Source of the DNA: Streptomyces mirabilis
Lineage (GTDB): Bacteria > Actinomycetota > Actinomycetes > Streptomycetales > Streptomycetaceae
Assembly (NCBI RefSeq): GCF_039503195.1
Contig: NZ_JBCJKP010000001.1
Location: 8,060,001 to 8,124,000, forward strand
Reading direction: 5' to 3'
DNA: 64,000 bases
Both the position numbers and the translations under genes were made by a program. Shown here piece by piece: positions 26,077 to 36,137 of this stretch; the stretch's first letter is position 1; every line of letters starts with the position of its first letter. Under the pieces are notes generated by a model. That model saw only the letters and a list, made by a program, of their open reading frames with translations, was not told the DNA's origin and made no database searches.

Positions 26077-27621
26077 ATGGATCGCGTGGACTCCATGCCC
26101 CCCAGGTACCTCAGGGACGACATAGAAGAGGCCGCCGACGAGTACGCCGCCGCTCCGCTGCTCAATTGTCTGCTGCGGGAGGTGGGAGAGCCCGCCGAGG
26201 GCTCCGGTGTGTTCCGGCTGCGCTCCAGTGGGCGGCTGCTGCGGGTGCGGGGGACGCGCAGGCCCGTGGCGCCCGAGGTGTACGCCGACGGGGCCTGGCA
26301 CCGGCTCACCCACGCCGAACTGGTCAAACTCACCGCCGAGGAACTGCGCGGATTCACCGGTCTGTCCAACCCCGAGCTGCCCGCCGAGATGATCGACAGC
26401 CGGGACGCGGTGGCCGCGCTGCTCGCCGCCCGCCTGGACGCGACGCCGCCCGCGGACCCGTACATCCGCTCCGAGCAGTCCCTGATCACCGGGCACCCGT
26501 ACCACCCGGCGCCCAAGGCCCGGGGCGGCGGCCCCGTCGCCGACTGGCTGCCGTACGCGCCCGAGGCGTACGCCCGCTTCCCGCTGGAGCTGCTCGGCGT
26601 GCGGGAGGACGCGGTCGTCGAGGAGGGCGACACCTCGGCGCTGGACGACTTCGGGCCGTCCCCGGATGGCTACCGGCTGCTTCCGGCCCATCCCTGGCAG
26701 CTCGACCTGGTCGGCGCCCGCCCGGAGATCCGGGCCGCCTTCGCGGACGGTCGGCTGATCCGCCTGGGCCGCACCGCGCGCCCGCTGTGGCCGACGGCCG
26801 CGATCCGCACGCTCTACGTCCCCGAGGACGACGTCTTCGTCAAGTTCAGCCTCGACGTGCGCATCACCAACGACATCCGTCGGCTGTGGCGCCACGACCT
26901 GCTGAAACTGCGCCGTACGGACGAGGCGACAGCCGCCGCGTTCGCGACCACGACCATGGGGACAAGCACGGGCACGAGGACCGGCGCCGCCTGGCTGAGC
27001 GACCGCGGCTACCGCACCGCCGACTTCGCCTTCGAAGAACTCGCGGTCCTCGTCCGCGACGGGCTGCGCGAGCACGTCGTCCCCGGCGCGACCCCGCTCC
27101 TCGCCGCCGCCCTTGTCGAGGGCTTCGAGGGCAGCCCCCTCGACGGTCTCGCCGACCCGTCCGCCTGGTGGACGGCGTATCTGCGCCAGGTCGTCCCCCC
27201 GGCCCTGGATGCGTTCGCGCGGCACGGAGTCGTCCTGGAGGCGCATCTGCAGAACACGGTGGTGGCCGTGGACGCCGACGGCACCCCCGTGCAGGCGCTG
27301 TTCCGCGACGCGGAGGGCGTGAAGCTGCTCACGGACGTGGACCGGGCCGCCGGATGGGAGCGGCTCGTCTACTGTCTGATCGTCAACAACGTGTCAGAAT
27401 TCGCCGCCCTGCTCGCGGAGGGCCACCCGGGCTGGGACCCGTGGGCCGCCGTACGGGCCGAGCTGGCCCACCACGGCCTGCCCGGGATCGCGTACGAGAT
27501 CGCGGAGTTGCTCGCCGCCCCCACGCTTCCCGGCAAGACGAACCTGCTGCTTCGCTGGACGGGCGCGGACGGCGCGGACGCCCGTTACCTCCCGCTGCCG
27601 AACCCGCTGGTCCGCGCCTAG
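26077..27621 (+). CDS. IucA/IucC-family siderophore synthetase (plus-strand partner)
   Basis: 514 residues from ATG 26077 (ATG 26095 is an alternative; neither has a strong ribosome binding site). Motifs: SLITGHPYHPAPKARGG, LLPAHPWQLD, KFSLDVRITNDIR, VVLEAHLQNTVVAVD. These are closer to the family consensus than in the divergent partner, whose SxR motif reads ARLTSSLR. Two synthetases acting in turn is normal for citrate-type siderophores, so the pair may together make one molecule. No iron-box (DmdR/IdeR-like) sequence was seen in the 86-bp gap. Confidence 0.88.
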   Translation: MDRVDSMPPRYLRDDIEEAADEYAAAPLLNCLLREVGEPAEGSGVFRLRSSGRLLRVRGTRRPVAPEVYADGAWHRLTHAELVKLTAEELRGFTGLSNPELPAEMIDSRDAVAALLAARLDATPPADPYIRSEQSLITGHPYHPAPKARGGGPVADWLPYAPEAYARFPLELLGVREDAVVEEGDTSALDDFGPSPDGYRLLPAHPWQLDLVGARPEIRAAFADGRLIRLGRTARPLWPTAAIRTLYVPEDDVFVKFSLDVRITNDIRRLWRHDLLKLRRTDEATAAAFATTTMGTSTGTRTGAAWLSDRGYRTADFAFEELAVLVRDGLREHVVPGATPLLAAALVEGFEGSPLDGLADPSAWWTAYLRQVVPPALDAFARHGVVLEAHLQNTVVAVDADGTPVQALFRDAEGVKLLTDVDRAAGWERLVYCLIVNNVSEFAALLAEGHPGWDPWAAVRAELAHHGLPGIAYEIAELLAAPTLPGKTNLLLRWTGADGADARYLPLPNPLVRA

Positions 27622-27984
27622 TACCGGGTTCCTCTTCACGCTCCCTCCCTGGCGGCCGACCAGCTCAACTCCCGTGCCGGCCCCTGGATCCGGGCGGACC
27701 TCCACCACCGACCCGCCGACCTGGCGAGGTGCACAACGGGTGACGCCAGGTGAACGTGATGATGGAGCGATTCGACCCGGGCGGTGCCGCGCACACGTCG
27801 GCGCCCGCGTCCGGTGAACGACGGTACGATCACCGTCGGATTGGTCCGTTGGGTTGTCACGGGTTCCTCCGCTGTGGGGTCACTCCGTCCGTGCCCTGCT
27901 TTCCGGACAGGCCAGGTGCATGGTCCACGTGCGATGTCCGCGCTCTGACGAGCGGCTCGGGTAGGGAAAGGGAGAATCGCTCCG
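27622..27984. other. 363-bp intergenic region before the kinase gene
   Basis: No believable gene. It holds an inverted repeat CGACGGT-N6-ACCGTCG at 27819-27838 (7-bp perfect arms), about 150 bp before the kinase start, which could be an operator, and a good ribosome binding site AAGGGAG at its end. Confidence 0.5.
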
Positions 27985-29841
27985 ATGGCCAAGGAGGACG
28001 CCGTGTCCCAAGAGTCGGGCAGCGAGCGTGTGGTCGCCGGCCGCTACAGTCTGCTGTCACCCCTCGGCGCGGGCGGCATGGGCACCGTGTGGCGCGCCTA
28101 CGACAAGGTGCTGCACCGCGAGGTTGCCATCAAGGAGGTTCGGGCGCCCGCCGGACTGGCGGCGCCCGACATCGAGCGGATGTACACGCGGCTGGAGCGT
28201 GAGGCGTGGGCCGCGGCCCGGGTGGCGCATCCGAACGTGGTGACCGTCTACGACGTGGCCATGGAAGAGGGCCGCCCGTGGATCGTCATGGAGTTGGTCC
28301 GCGGTCAGTCGCTGGCCGACCTGCTCAAGACCGAGGGCCGACTCTCCCCGCAACGTGCCGCGTCCATCGGCCTCGAGGTGCTCGCCGCGCTCCACGCCGC
28401 CCACGAGACCGGCGTGCTGCACCGAGACGTGAAACCGGCCAACGTGCTGATAGCCAGGGACGGCCGGGTGGTGCTCACCGATTTCGGCATCGCCATGATC
28501 GAGGGCGACTCCGCGCTCACCATGACCGGTGAAGTCGTCGGATCGCCCGAGTTCCTGTCTCCGGAGCGGGCGTTGGGCCAGCGGTCCGGGCCCGCGTCGG
28601 ACCTGTGGTCGCTCGGCGTGCTGCTGTACGCGGCCGTCGAGGCGCGCTCCCCCTTCCGTCAGAACACCCCGCTGAGCACTCTGCGGGCCATCGTGGACGC
28701 GGAGTTGCCGCAAGTCCGCCGGGCCGGCGCCCTCACTCCGGTCATCGAGGGACTGCTGCGCAAGGATCCGGGCGAACGTCTCACCGCCGGGCAGGCGGCA
28801 GCGGACCTGCGGCTCATCGGCCAGGGCGGCATCCCCGACCCGGGAATCGTGCGGCCGTCCTCCGACTCCCCGACCGTTTCGACACAGCCCACGACACGAA
28901 CGTCTCCCGCGGATCCTGGGGAACAGCCCACGGTCACGCATTCCTTGGAAGCGCCCACGATCGATGATCCCTCGGCGCAGGCGACGGTCGCGGAACCTTC
29001 GGTGCAGGCGACGGTCGCGGAACCTTCGGTGCAGGCGACGGTCGCGGAACCTTCGGTGCAGGCGGCGGACGCGGATCCCGTGACGCAGCCCACGGTCGCC
29101 GAGCCCCTGGCGCAGGCTGCGGTCGCGGATCCTTCGGCGCAGCCCACGATCACGCGTTCCCCGGCGCGTTCGGCGGACGCGGATCCTGGGGCACAGCCCG
29201 CGGTCGCGGATCCCGCAGGGCTGGGTCCGCGCGCCGCCGGCACACCCGCCTCCTCCGTCCCCCCGGTTGACGCGCGGCGCAGCCGGCGCAGCATCGCGCT
29301 CGTCGCCGCGGGCGTGTCCCTGTGCGTGCTGGCGCTGGCCGGGGTGGGCTATGCGCTCATGAACGACGGAAACGGAAGCGGGGATCGGCAGAGCGCCGGC
29401 AACACCACCGCAGGGGCGGGCTCGGCCTCGAAAAACGCCGAGAACGCCACCGCCGCCGGCACACAGGGCGACGGCCAAGGCGCCTCCGCCACCCTGGGGG
29501 TGCGGGTGACGGTGACGGGTTCGCACACGACGTACTCGGGACCGTGCCCGCCGCCGAGCGAGCAGGCGCCCACCTTTACGGCGACGTTCTCGGTGGACCG
29601 GCTCCCGGCCCAATTCTCCTACCGGTGGGTGTCCAAGGACGGCTCGGTGACCGATCCGCACTGGAGGACGCTGGTGTTCTCGGACGACGGAGGGCTCAGC
29701 AAGCAGGACACGGTGAGCCTGAGCACGTGGGCGGAAGCCGGGAAGCTCGAGAGCGAAATCGGCGTGGAGCTCAAGGCACCCTTGCAGGGCAAGTCCAACA
29801 CGGTGCCTCTGTCGCTCACTTGCGAGGCCGGAACGGGCTGA
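27985..29841 (+). CDS. Transmembrane Ser/Thr protein kinase (PknB-like)
   Basis: 618 residues. N-terminal Hanks-type kinase domain (about 20-285): glycine loop LGAGGMGTVW, Lys50 in VAIKEV, catalytic loop HRDVKPANV, DFG in LTDFGIAM, and SPEFLSPE. A long linker contains three perfect 9-residue repeats QATVAEPSV (27-bp DNA repeats) amid degenerate copies; one transmembrane helix (SIALVAAGVSLCVLALAGVG, about 430-455); then an extracellular domain of about 115 residues with GPCPPPSEQAPTFTATFSV and two cysteines, Ig-like in pattern, presumably the sensor. Its neighbour 333 bp downstream is an FHA-domain flavoprotein, a plausible phospho-target or effector. Confidence 0.93.
   Translation: MAKEDAVSQESGSERVVAGRYSLLSPLGAGGMGTVWRAYDKVLHREVAIKEVRAPAGLAAPDIERMYTRLEREAWAAARVAHPNVVTVYDVAMEEGRPWIVMELVRGQSLADLLKTEGRLSPQRAASIGLEVLAALHAAHETGVLHRDVKPANVLIARDGRVVLTDFGIAMIEGDSALTMTGEVVGSPEFLSPERALGQRSGPASDLWSLGVLLYAAVEARSPFRQNTPLSTLRAIVDAELPQVRRAGALTPVIEGLLRKDPGERLTAGQAAADLRLIGQGGIPDPGIVRPSSDSPTVSTQPTTRTSPADPGEQPTVTHSLEAPTIDDPSAQATVAEPSVQATVAEPSVQATVAEPSVQAADADPVTQPTVAEPLAQAAVADPSAQPTITRSPARSADADPGAQPAVADPAGLGPRAAGTPASSVPPVDARRSRRSIALVAAGVSLCVLALAGVGYALMNDGNGSGDRQSAGNTTAGAGSASKNAENATAAGTQGDGQGASATLGVRVTVTGSHTTYSGPCPPPSEQAPTFTATFSVDRLPAQFSYRWVSKDGSVTDPHWRTLVFSDDGGLSKQDTVSLSTWAEAGKLESEIGVELKAPLQGKSNTVPLSLTCEAGTG
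28978..29058 (+). repeat. Three perfect 27-bp tandem repeats inside the kinase gene
   Basis: Units 28978-29004, 29005-29031 and 29032-29058 are identical at DNA level and encode QATVAEPSV. Degenerate copies extend on both sides (about 28930-29200), so the linker length may vary between strains. Confidence 0.9.
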
Positions 29842-30174
29842 GACAGGTCCTCCGGGCATCGACCGACGGCTCGGACCGCGTTGCCGAGGGCCGCAACAGG
29901 CCGCCGCGGAAGGGTTTCCAGCACTCTTCACCGCACGTCGAGTGCGCGGATCGGGGCTGGCATCGGTCCCGGCCTTCCCGTGCCCGGAGTTCTTCCGCGG
30001 CGCGGCGAGGTGTCCGGATCGCGGCCCCGCGACGCGGCGCGGAACGAACGTGTCGCAAGAATCGAACTAAACCAGGTCACGTTCACGTTTGAGTGAAGGC
30101 TCCGGTCTCGTGTCGGGTCAGCCGCGTCGCGCGGCCTCTCTTCCGCAGTTGGATGTCGTTCATAAGGAGTATGA
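29842..30174. other. 333-bp intergenic region between kinase and FHA-flavoprotein
   Basis: No gene seen. A relatively AT-rich patch at 30055-30098 includes the palindrome TTCAC-N6-GTGAA (30082-30097), a candidate operator or promoter element, so the flavoprotein gene may have its own promoter. Confidence 0.45.
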
Positions 30175-32115
30175 GTGCCATCGGTCATCCTGGGGCAAAC
30201 GGGCCCCTTCACTGGTCAAAGCGTGGTCCTGAGCGCTGCTCCACTGACGTTCGGTCGCAAGAGCGACAACGACGTCGTGATCGTCAGCGCCAACGCCTCC
30301 CGTCTGCACGCCGAAATCCTCGAGGAGGATGCCGGCTTCGTGCTCTACGACCGCAACAGCCGGAACGGCACCTTCGTCAACGACCAGCGCATCACCCGGC
30401 ATGTACTGCGCTCCGGCGACCGCATCCGAATAGGTGAGGAGACCTTCCTCTTCGAGTCGGAGGACGCCATCGAGACGATGATGGATCTCTCCCACCTCGA
30501 CGCACCCCGGGTGAGCGCCTCCGTGGACCCTGGCGTGCTCAGGGTCACCGTCACCGGCGGAGGCCCGGTGGGCCTCGCCTTCGCGCTGACGCTGGAGAAC
30601 ATGCTGCGCGGGCGGGTCTCGATCACGGTCTACGAAGGGCGGTGGACCAAGAACGGCTCCACCGTCGACTGGAAGGACGAGACCCAGGGAAACGTCCGTC
30701 GCCAACAGGTCGTGACCGTCCAGAGCCGGCAGTACCTCGCGCTGCCTGAGGACATCCAGTCGGCGCTGTTCGGCGACGTGGGCGACTATTCGGAAATGTG
30801 GCCCGTCGGACCGGACTCCGTGGACGGCCTGCCTCCCCGCAACATCCGGATCGCCTACATCGAGGACCGCCTGCTGGAGTTGGCGAACAAGAACGCCGCG
30901 ATCCGGCTGGTGCCGGAGCGGTTCGACCCTTCGGAGCATCAGGGTCGACTCGCGCAGGAACACGTCCTGGCGATCTGCGAGGGCGGACGATCCCGCACGC
31001 GGGAGCACTACGCCGACCGCTTCGGCGCGGCCGACGCCTCGATCTACTCCCTCGACGGCGACCATCTGCAGGACGTGGTGCTGGGGCTTCGGGTGAAGTC
31101 CCCGCTCTCGGACCAGATGAGCGTCCTGCTGACCGTGTCGCAGAACAGGTTTCTTCTCAACTCGCTGCGCGGCGAGGGCTTCTTGAACATGCGGCTCACC
31201 CGCGAGGAGGCCCGAAACGTGATCGGCATCGACCCGGTCCGTCAGGTCTTCGAGGAGTGCATCGCCGCTCGCCCCTGCGTCATGAGCCGCGAGGAGGACC
31301 ACGAGTTCCGCTGTCCCACGCACGGGACCCTCTTCCTGCCCGCCCTGCTGCGCAGTTCGCCCTTGTGGAAGCGGATCCGGGAGGGACTGAAGCTGTTCGG
31401 CGTGCCGGAGAACGACCTCACCGCGATCACGTCGTTCCGCCTGGACATGGTGCAGCGCCCGCGGTTCACGGCGCAGCTGAGCCGCCCGACCGCGACGGGC
31501 CCCGGCACGTACGGCCTCCTGCTGGGCGACGCGGCCAACGCCATCCACTTCTGGCCGGGTCGCGGCCTCAACAGCGGTCTCGCCTCCGCCACTTCGCTCG
31601 CTCGCTCCCTCAGCCGCACATGGCGGGGAAAGCCGCTGCGCGACGCCGACTTCATCCGGCACGAGGCGGCCATGTCCATGCTGCAGTACCGGCACAAGAG
31701 CCGGGCCTGGAACGCCATGGTCACCACCGACGAACAGGGCGTCACCCGGGCCATCAAGGACATCATCGCCCGCAGCATGGAACCGGAACCCGGCGACGGC
31801 TCCGAACCCGGGCACGCGTCCCTCGACGCTCTGCTGGAGCGCATGACCGCGATACGCGAGCGCCTCGCAACCCGTCTCCCCGGTATGCCCACCGACGAGG
31901 AACTGCGCAACCACCTCTCGACGCTGGACCCGGCCACGCTCCGCACGCTCCAGGAAAGCGGTGCGTGGGACACGCTGATCGTCGGCGGCGAGGAAGCCGA
32001 CATCGATCTCTTCTACCAGTCGGACTCCCCCGTCTACGTCCCTCGCCCCACCGACCCGCGAATCGGGCCGCCGGCCCGCACGCCGCAGGATTCCGTGCCC
32101 TCCAACCCGCTCTGA
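30175..32115 (+). CDS. FHA domain fused to MICAL-like FAD monooxygenase
   Basis: 646 residues, a fusion I do not know as a named family. Residues about 22-100 are an FHA domain with all phosphothreonine-binding marks: FGRKSDNDVVI, SRLHAEI and RNSRNGTFVND. After a short linker comes a flavin monooxygenase: Rossmann loop VTGGGPVGLAFALTLE (about 125-140), the second FAD motif GDAANAIHFWPGRGLNSGLAS (about 445), and an intervening substrate domain. The FWP after GDA and the arginine/W-rich middle recall MICAL-type protein hydroxylases more than small-molecule hydroxylases. A helical C-terminal tail of about 130 residues is unassigned. GTG at 30175 has AAGGAG 5 bp upstream. Downstream of a Ser/Thr kinase gene. 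Confidence 0.85.
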   Translation: MPSVILGQTGPFTGQSVVLSAAPLTFGRKSDNDVVIVSANASRLHAEILEEDAGFVLYDRNSRNGTFVNDQRITRHVLRSGDRIRIGEETFLFESEDAIETMMDLSHLDAPRVSASVDPGVLRVTVTGGGPVGLAFALTLENMLRGRVSITVYEGRWTKNGSTVDWKDETQGNVRRQQVVTVQSRQYLALPEDIQSALFGDVGDYSEMWPVGPDSVDGLPPRNIRIAYIEDRLLELANKNAAIRLVPERFDPSEHQGRLAQEHVLAICEGGRSRTREHYADRFGAADASIYSLDGDHLQDVVLGLRVKSPLSDQMSVLLTVSQNRFLLNSLRGEGFLNMRLTREEARNVIGIDPVRQVFEECIAARPCVMSREEDHEFRCPTHGTLFLPALLRSSPLWKRIREGLKLFGVPENDLTAITSFRLDMVQRPRFTAQLSRPTATGPGTYGLLLGDAANAIHFWPGRGLNSGLASATSLARSLSRTWRGKPLRDADFIRHEAAMSMLQYRHKSRAWNAMVTTDEQGVTRAIKDIIARSMEPEPGDGSEPGHASLDALLERMTAIRERLATRLPGMPTDEELRNHLSTLDPATLRTLQESGAWDTLIVGGEEADIDLFYQSDSPVYVPRPTDPRIGPPARTPQDSVPSNPL

Positions 32116-32142
32116 GGCCGGACAGGACATTCCGCGGCGAGG

Positions 32143-32188
32143 AGAACACGGCTCCTCCCTCTTTCCTGGAGAAGAGGAGCCGTGTTCT
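32143..32188. terminator. Hairpin terminator after the FHA-flavoprotein gene
   Basis: AGAACACGGCTCCTC (32143-32157) pairs perfectly over 15 bp with 32174-32188; loop 16 nt. It separates this gene from the HipA-like operon. Confidence 0.8.
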
Positions 32189-32307
32189 TCGAAGTCGTAC
32201 AGGGCATGATCATGATGGAGGCAAGGGGCGCACGTCGATTACGTTGGTTGCATATGTCTGGGGTTGGTCATGGATTGTAAGGTCGAGAAAATGTATGGCC
32301 TGAGAAA

Positions 32308-33222
32308 ATGCTGAACGAAGTCACTGCGACCCGCTATATCGCACCCCTGCGGTCCGGTGGCTCCGTACCCGGCGTCGTCGAGGCCGACGACCTGGGGACG
32401 TACGTCGTGAAGTTCACGGGCTCCGCGCAGGGACGCAAGGCGCTGGTCGCCGAGGTGATCGTCGGTGAGCTGGCGCGCGCCCTCGGGCTGCGCTTCCCCG
32501 AGCTGGTCCTCGTCCACTTCGATCCGGCCGTCGCCGAGCACGAACCGCACCAGGAGGTCCAGGACCTGCTGCGCGTCAGCGCGGGGCTCAACCTCGGCAT
32601 GGACTATCTGCCGGGTGCGAAGGACTTCACCCCGGAGACGGCCAGGACGTTCCCCGTCGACCCGCTGGAGGCGGGCAGGGTGATCTGGCTGGACGCCCTC
32701 ACGGTCAACGTGGACCGCACGGTGCACAGCTCGAACCTGATGGTCTGGCCGACGTTCGGCATCGCGCCCCCGCGGCTGTGGCTGATCGACCACGGCGCCG
32801 CCCTCGTCTTCCACCACCGCTGGGACGCCTCGGCCCCGGAGAGGGCGTACGACTTCCGCCGCCACGCCCTCGGCGGCTACGCCCCGGACACCCGTGCCGC
32901 CGACGCCGAGCTCGCGCCCAGGGTGACGGAGGAGCTGCTGCGCGAGGTCACCGCCGCGGTGCCGGACGCCTGGCTCGCGGAAGAACCCGGTTTCGCGGCC
33001 CCGGACGAGGCGCGGGAGGCCTACGTCCGCTATCTCCTCGCCCGCGTGAAGGCCTCGGCGGACTGGCTCCCCACGGACTTCCCGAGCCGTGAACAGCTCG
33101 CCGCCGAGGACGCGGACCGCGCGACGAAGACCCAGCAGGGCCGCCCGAACTGGCTCAAGCGGGTCCCCGACCTGCACGGCAAACCGGCGGCGGAACAGGA
33201 TTGGTCGGTGCACCTCGGATGA
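32308..33222 (+). CDS. HipA-like kinase-fold protein
   Basis: 304 residues of the HipA-related kinase group found singly in actinobacteria. Visible are TYVVKFTGSAQGRKALVAEVIVGELARALGL (nucleotide-binding lysine followed by a helix), WLDALTVNVDRTVHSSNLMVW (catalytic NxD-x-x-x-x-x-N arrangement) and WLIDHGAALVFHH (metal-binding aspartate). Unlike classic hipBA there is no HipB antitoxin gene; instead a 91-residue SelW-like gene overlaps its stop by 4 bp (ATGA). ATG at 32308 lies in an unusually AT-rich stretch for this genome. Target unknown. Confidence 0.87.
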   Translation: MLNEVTATRYIAPLRSGGSVPGVVEADDLGTYVVKFTGSAQGRKALVAEVIVGELARALGLRFPELVLVHFDPAVAEHEPHQEVQDLLRVSAGLNLGMDYLPGAKDFTPETARTFPVDPLEAGRVIWLDALTVNVDRTVHSSNLMVWPTFGIAPPRLWLIDHGAALVFHHRWDASAPERAYDFRRHALGGYAPDTRAADAELAPRVTEELLREVTAAVPDAWLAEEPGFAAPDEAREAYVRYLLARVKASADWLPTDFPSREQLAAEDADRATKTQQGRPNWLKRVPDLHGKPAAEQDWSVHLG

Positions 33223-33494
33223 CAGACGTCCAGCGCGTCCAGATCGAATACTGCACCCAGTGCCGCTGGCTGCCCCGCGCGGCCTGGCTGGCCCAGGAAC
33301 TGCTCACCACCTTCGAGACGGAACTCACCGAGCTGTCCCTGAAGCCCGGCACCGGCGGCGTGTTCGTCGTCCGCGTGAACGACGAGGTGGTCTGGGACCG
33401 GCGCGAGCAGGGTTTCCCGGAACCGACGGCCGTCAAGAAGCTCGTACGCGACCGAGTGGCCCCGGGAAGGTCCCTGGGCCACTCGGACAAGTGA
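33219..33494 (+). CDS. SelT/SelW/SelH-family thioredoxin-fold protein
   Basis: 91 residues. N-terminal VQIEYCTQCRWLPRAAWLAQELLTTF shows the CxxC redox pair of the Rdx/SelW family in place of selenocysteine, followed by GTGGVFVVRVNDEVVWDRREQGFPEPTAVKKLVRD, the usual second half. Probable small redox partner. ATG overlaps the stop of the HipA-like gene, implying translational coupling and perhaps a functional link. Convergent with malate synthase only 13 bp away. Confidence 0.9.
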   Translation: MTDVQRVQIEYCTQCRWLPRAAWLAQELLTTFETELTELSLKPGTGGVFVVRVNDEVVWDRREQGFPEPTAVKKLVRDRVAPGRSLGHSDK

Positions 33495-33507
33495 GCCGCC
33501 TCGGAGG

Positions 33508-35142
<1,635 letters not shown>

Positions 35143-35240
35143 GAGCTGTCACTTCCTTCAGCGAGCGTGGCACCGGGTGCCTGGCGACCCGGGTACGGCG
35201 ATCGGCGCCGGGAGAGCAGCCCGGCGCTTCTGAACAGTGG

Positions 35241-35269
35241 ATAGTAGTTTCCTCATGGTGGAAGTTCAA
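35241..35269 (-). promoter_or_regulatory. Predicted aceB promoter
   Basis: Minus strand: TTGAAC (35269 down to 35264), 17-bp spacer, TACTAT (35246 down to 35241). The TTCC operator fills the spacer exactly and the TCAACA-type palindrome overlaps the -35. Confidence 0.75.
35249..35263. promoter_or_regulatory. AllR-type operator of aceB
   Basis: TTCCTCATGGTGGAA, lying between the -10 and -35 boxes, the classic place for repression. Confidence 0.7.
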
Positions 35270-35280
35270 TGGTTTGTTGA
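35266..35280. promoter_or_regulatory. TCAACA-type palindrome of aceB
   Basis: Read on the minus strand TCAACAAACCATTGA; left arm perfect, right arm CATTGA against TGTTGA. Overlaps the -35 box in the same register as the other three copies. Confidence 0.6.
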
Positions 35281-35329
35281 TGTCGAGATTCTCCAGGTCG
35301 AGGCACCGTGGCGCTCAGTGCCACGCCGT

Positions 35330-35929
35330 TCACTCAAGGTGTCCCAGATCGTCCTCCGTGTCGATGTCGTACGGCTCCGCCACGTCACCGCACTCGACGA
35401 GCGTGATCGCGGCCTCGTGCTCCTTCAGATAGGCGCGTGCCCCTCGGTCACCGGTGGCACTCGCCGCGACACCGGCCCAGTGGGCGGCGCCGAAGAGGAC
35501 GGGATGGCCGCGCACACCGTCGTACGTCGCGGAAACCAGCGAGGTGTCGTCCTGGTGGGCGGCGAGCACCCGGGCGACCGCTCGCGGCCCGATGCCGGGC
35601 TGGTCGACCAGCGAGACCAGTGCCGCCCGCGCGCCCGTGCCGGCGAGCGAGCCGAGCCCGGCGCGTAGTGACGAACCCATGCCGTTCTCCCACTCCGGGT
35701 TGTCCACGAGCACACACCCGTCGAGCCGCGCCCGCTCCCGTACGGCGTCGGCACGCGCCCCCAGCACCACGTGGACGCGCGTGCAGCCGGCCGCGCGCAG
35801 CACCCCCACCGCGTATTCCACGAGGGGGCGCCCCCGATGTTCGAGCAGCGCCTTGGGCCGCCCGCCGAGCCGTCGTCCCCCGCCCGCCGCGAGGAGCAGC
35901 CCGGCCACCTGGTCTTCTTCGTGCGTCAT
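35330..35929 (-). CDS. MocA-like molybdenum cofactor nucleotidyltransferase
   Basis: 199 residues of the MobA/MocA NTP-transferase family. N-terminal AGLLLAAGGGRRLGGRPKALLEHRGRPLVEYA is the nucleotide-binding loop; SLVDQPGIGPRAVARVL contains the metal-binding DQP of MocA-type enzymes. Such proteins add CMP to molybdopterin for xanthine dehydrogenase-type enzymes, which would make the urate consumed by this region; no xdh gene is inside the window. ATG at 35929 has GGGAAG 7 bp upstream. Same strand as aceB, 187 bp before it. Confidence 0.85.
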   Translation of the reverse strand: MTHEEDQVAGLLLAAGGGRRLGGRPKALLEHRGRPLVEYAVGVLRAAGCTRVHVVLGARADAVRERARLDGCVLVDNPEWENGMGSSLRAGLGSLAGTGARAALVSLVDQPGIGPRAVARVLAAHQDDTSLVSATYDGVRGHPVLFGAAHWAGVAASATGDRGARAYLKEHEAAITLVECGDVAEPYDIDTEDDLGHLE

Positions 35930-36137
35930 ACGCCGTCTTCCCTGTGCGTCATACCTCCTGCATACCTGACCCGGCGCCGAGGGCATGGTCTCGCGGGGCT
36001 GAATTTCGGTCCGCGCGGTGGCGCCACCGCATCGGGTGGCGTTTACTGGCCCGCGTCCCCCGGCGCCCGACCATCGCCACGGGGTGCGGGAGAGACCGGC
36101 GAGGGCGTGCGCACAAGGACGTGCGAGGGGGCGAGCT

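Noticed and set aside
24494..27621. Siderophore or secondary metabolite gene cluster
   Set aside because: Only the two synthetases are present; neighbours are unrelated, so no cluster boundary can be supported.
28900..29210. Tandem repeats considered as CRISPR
   Set aside because: Units are adjacent and coding, without unique spacers; they form the kinase linker.
32308..33494. Classic hipBA toxin-antitoxin locus
   Set aside because: No HTH antitoxin gene adjoins; the coupled gene is a SelW-like redox protein.
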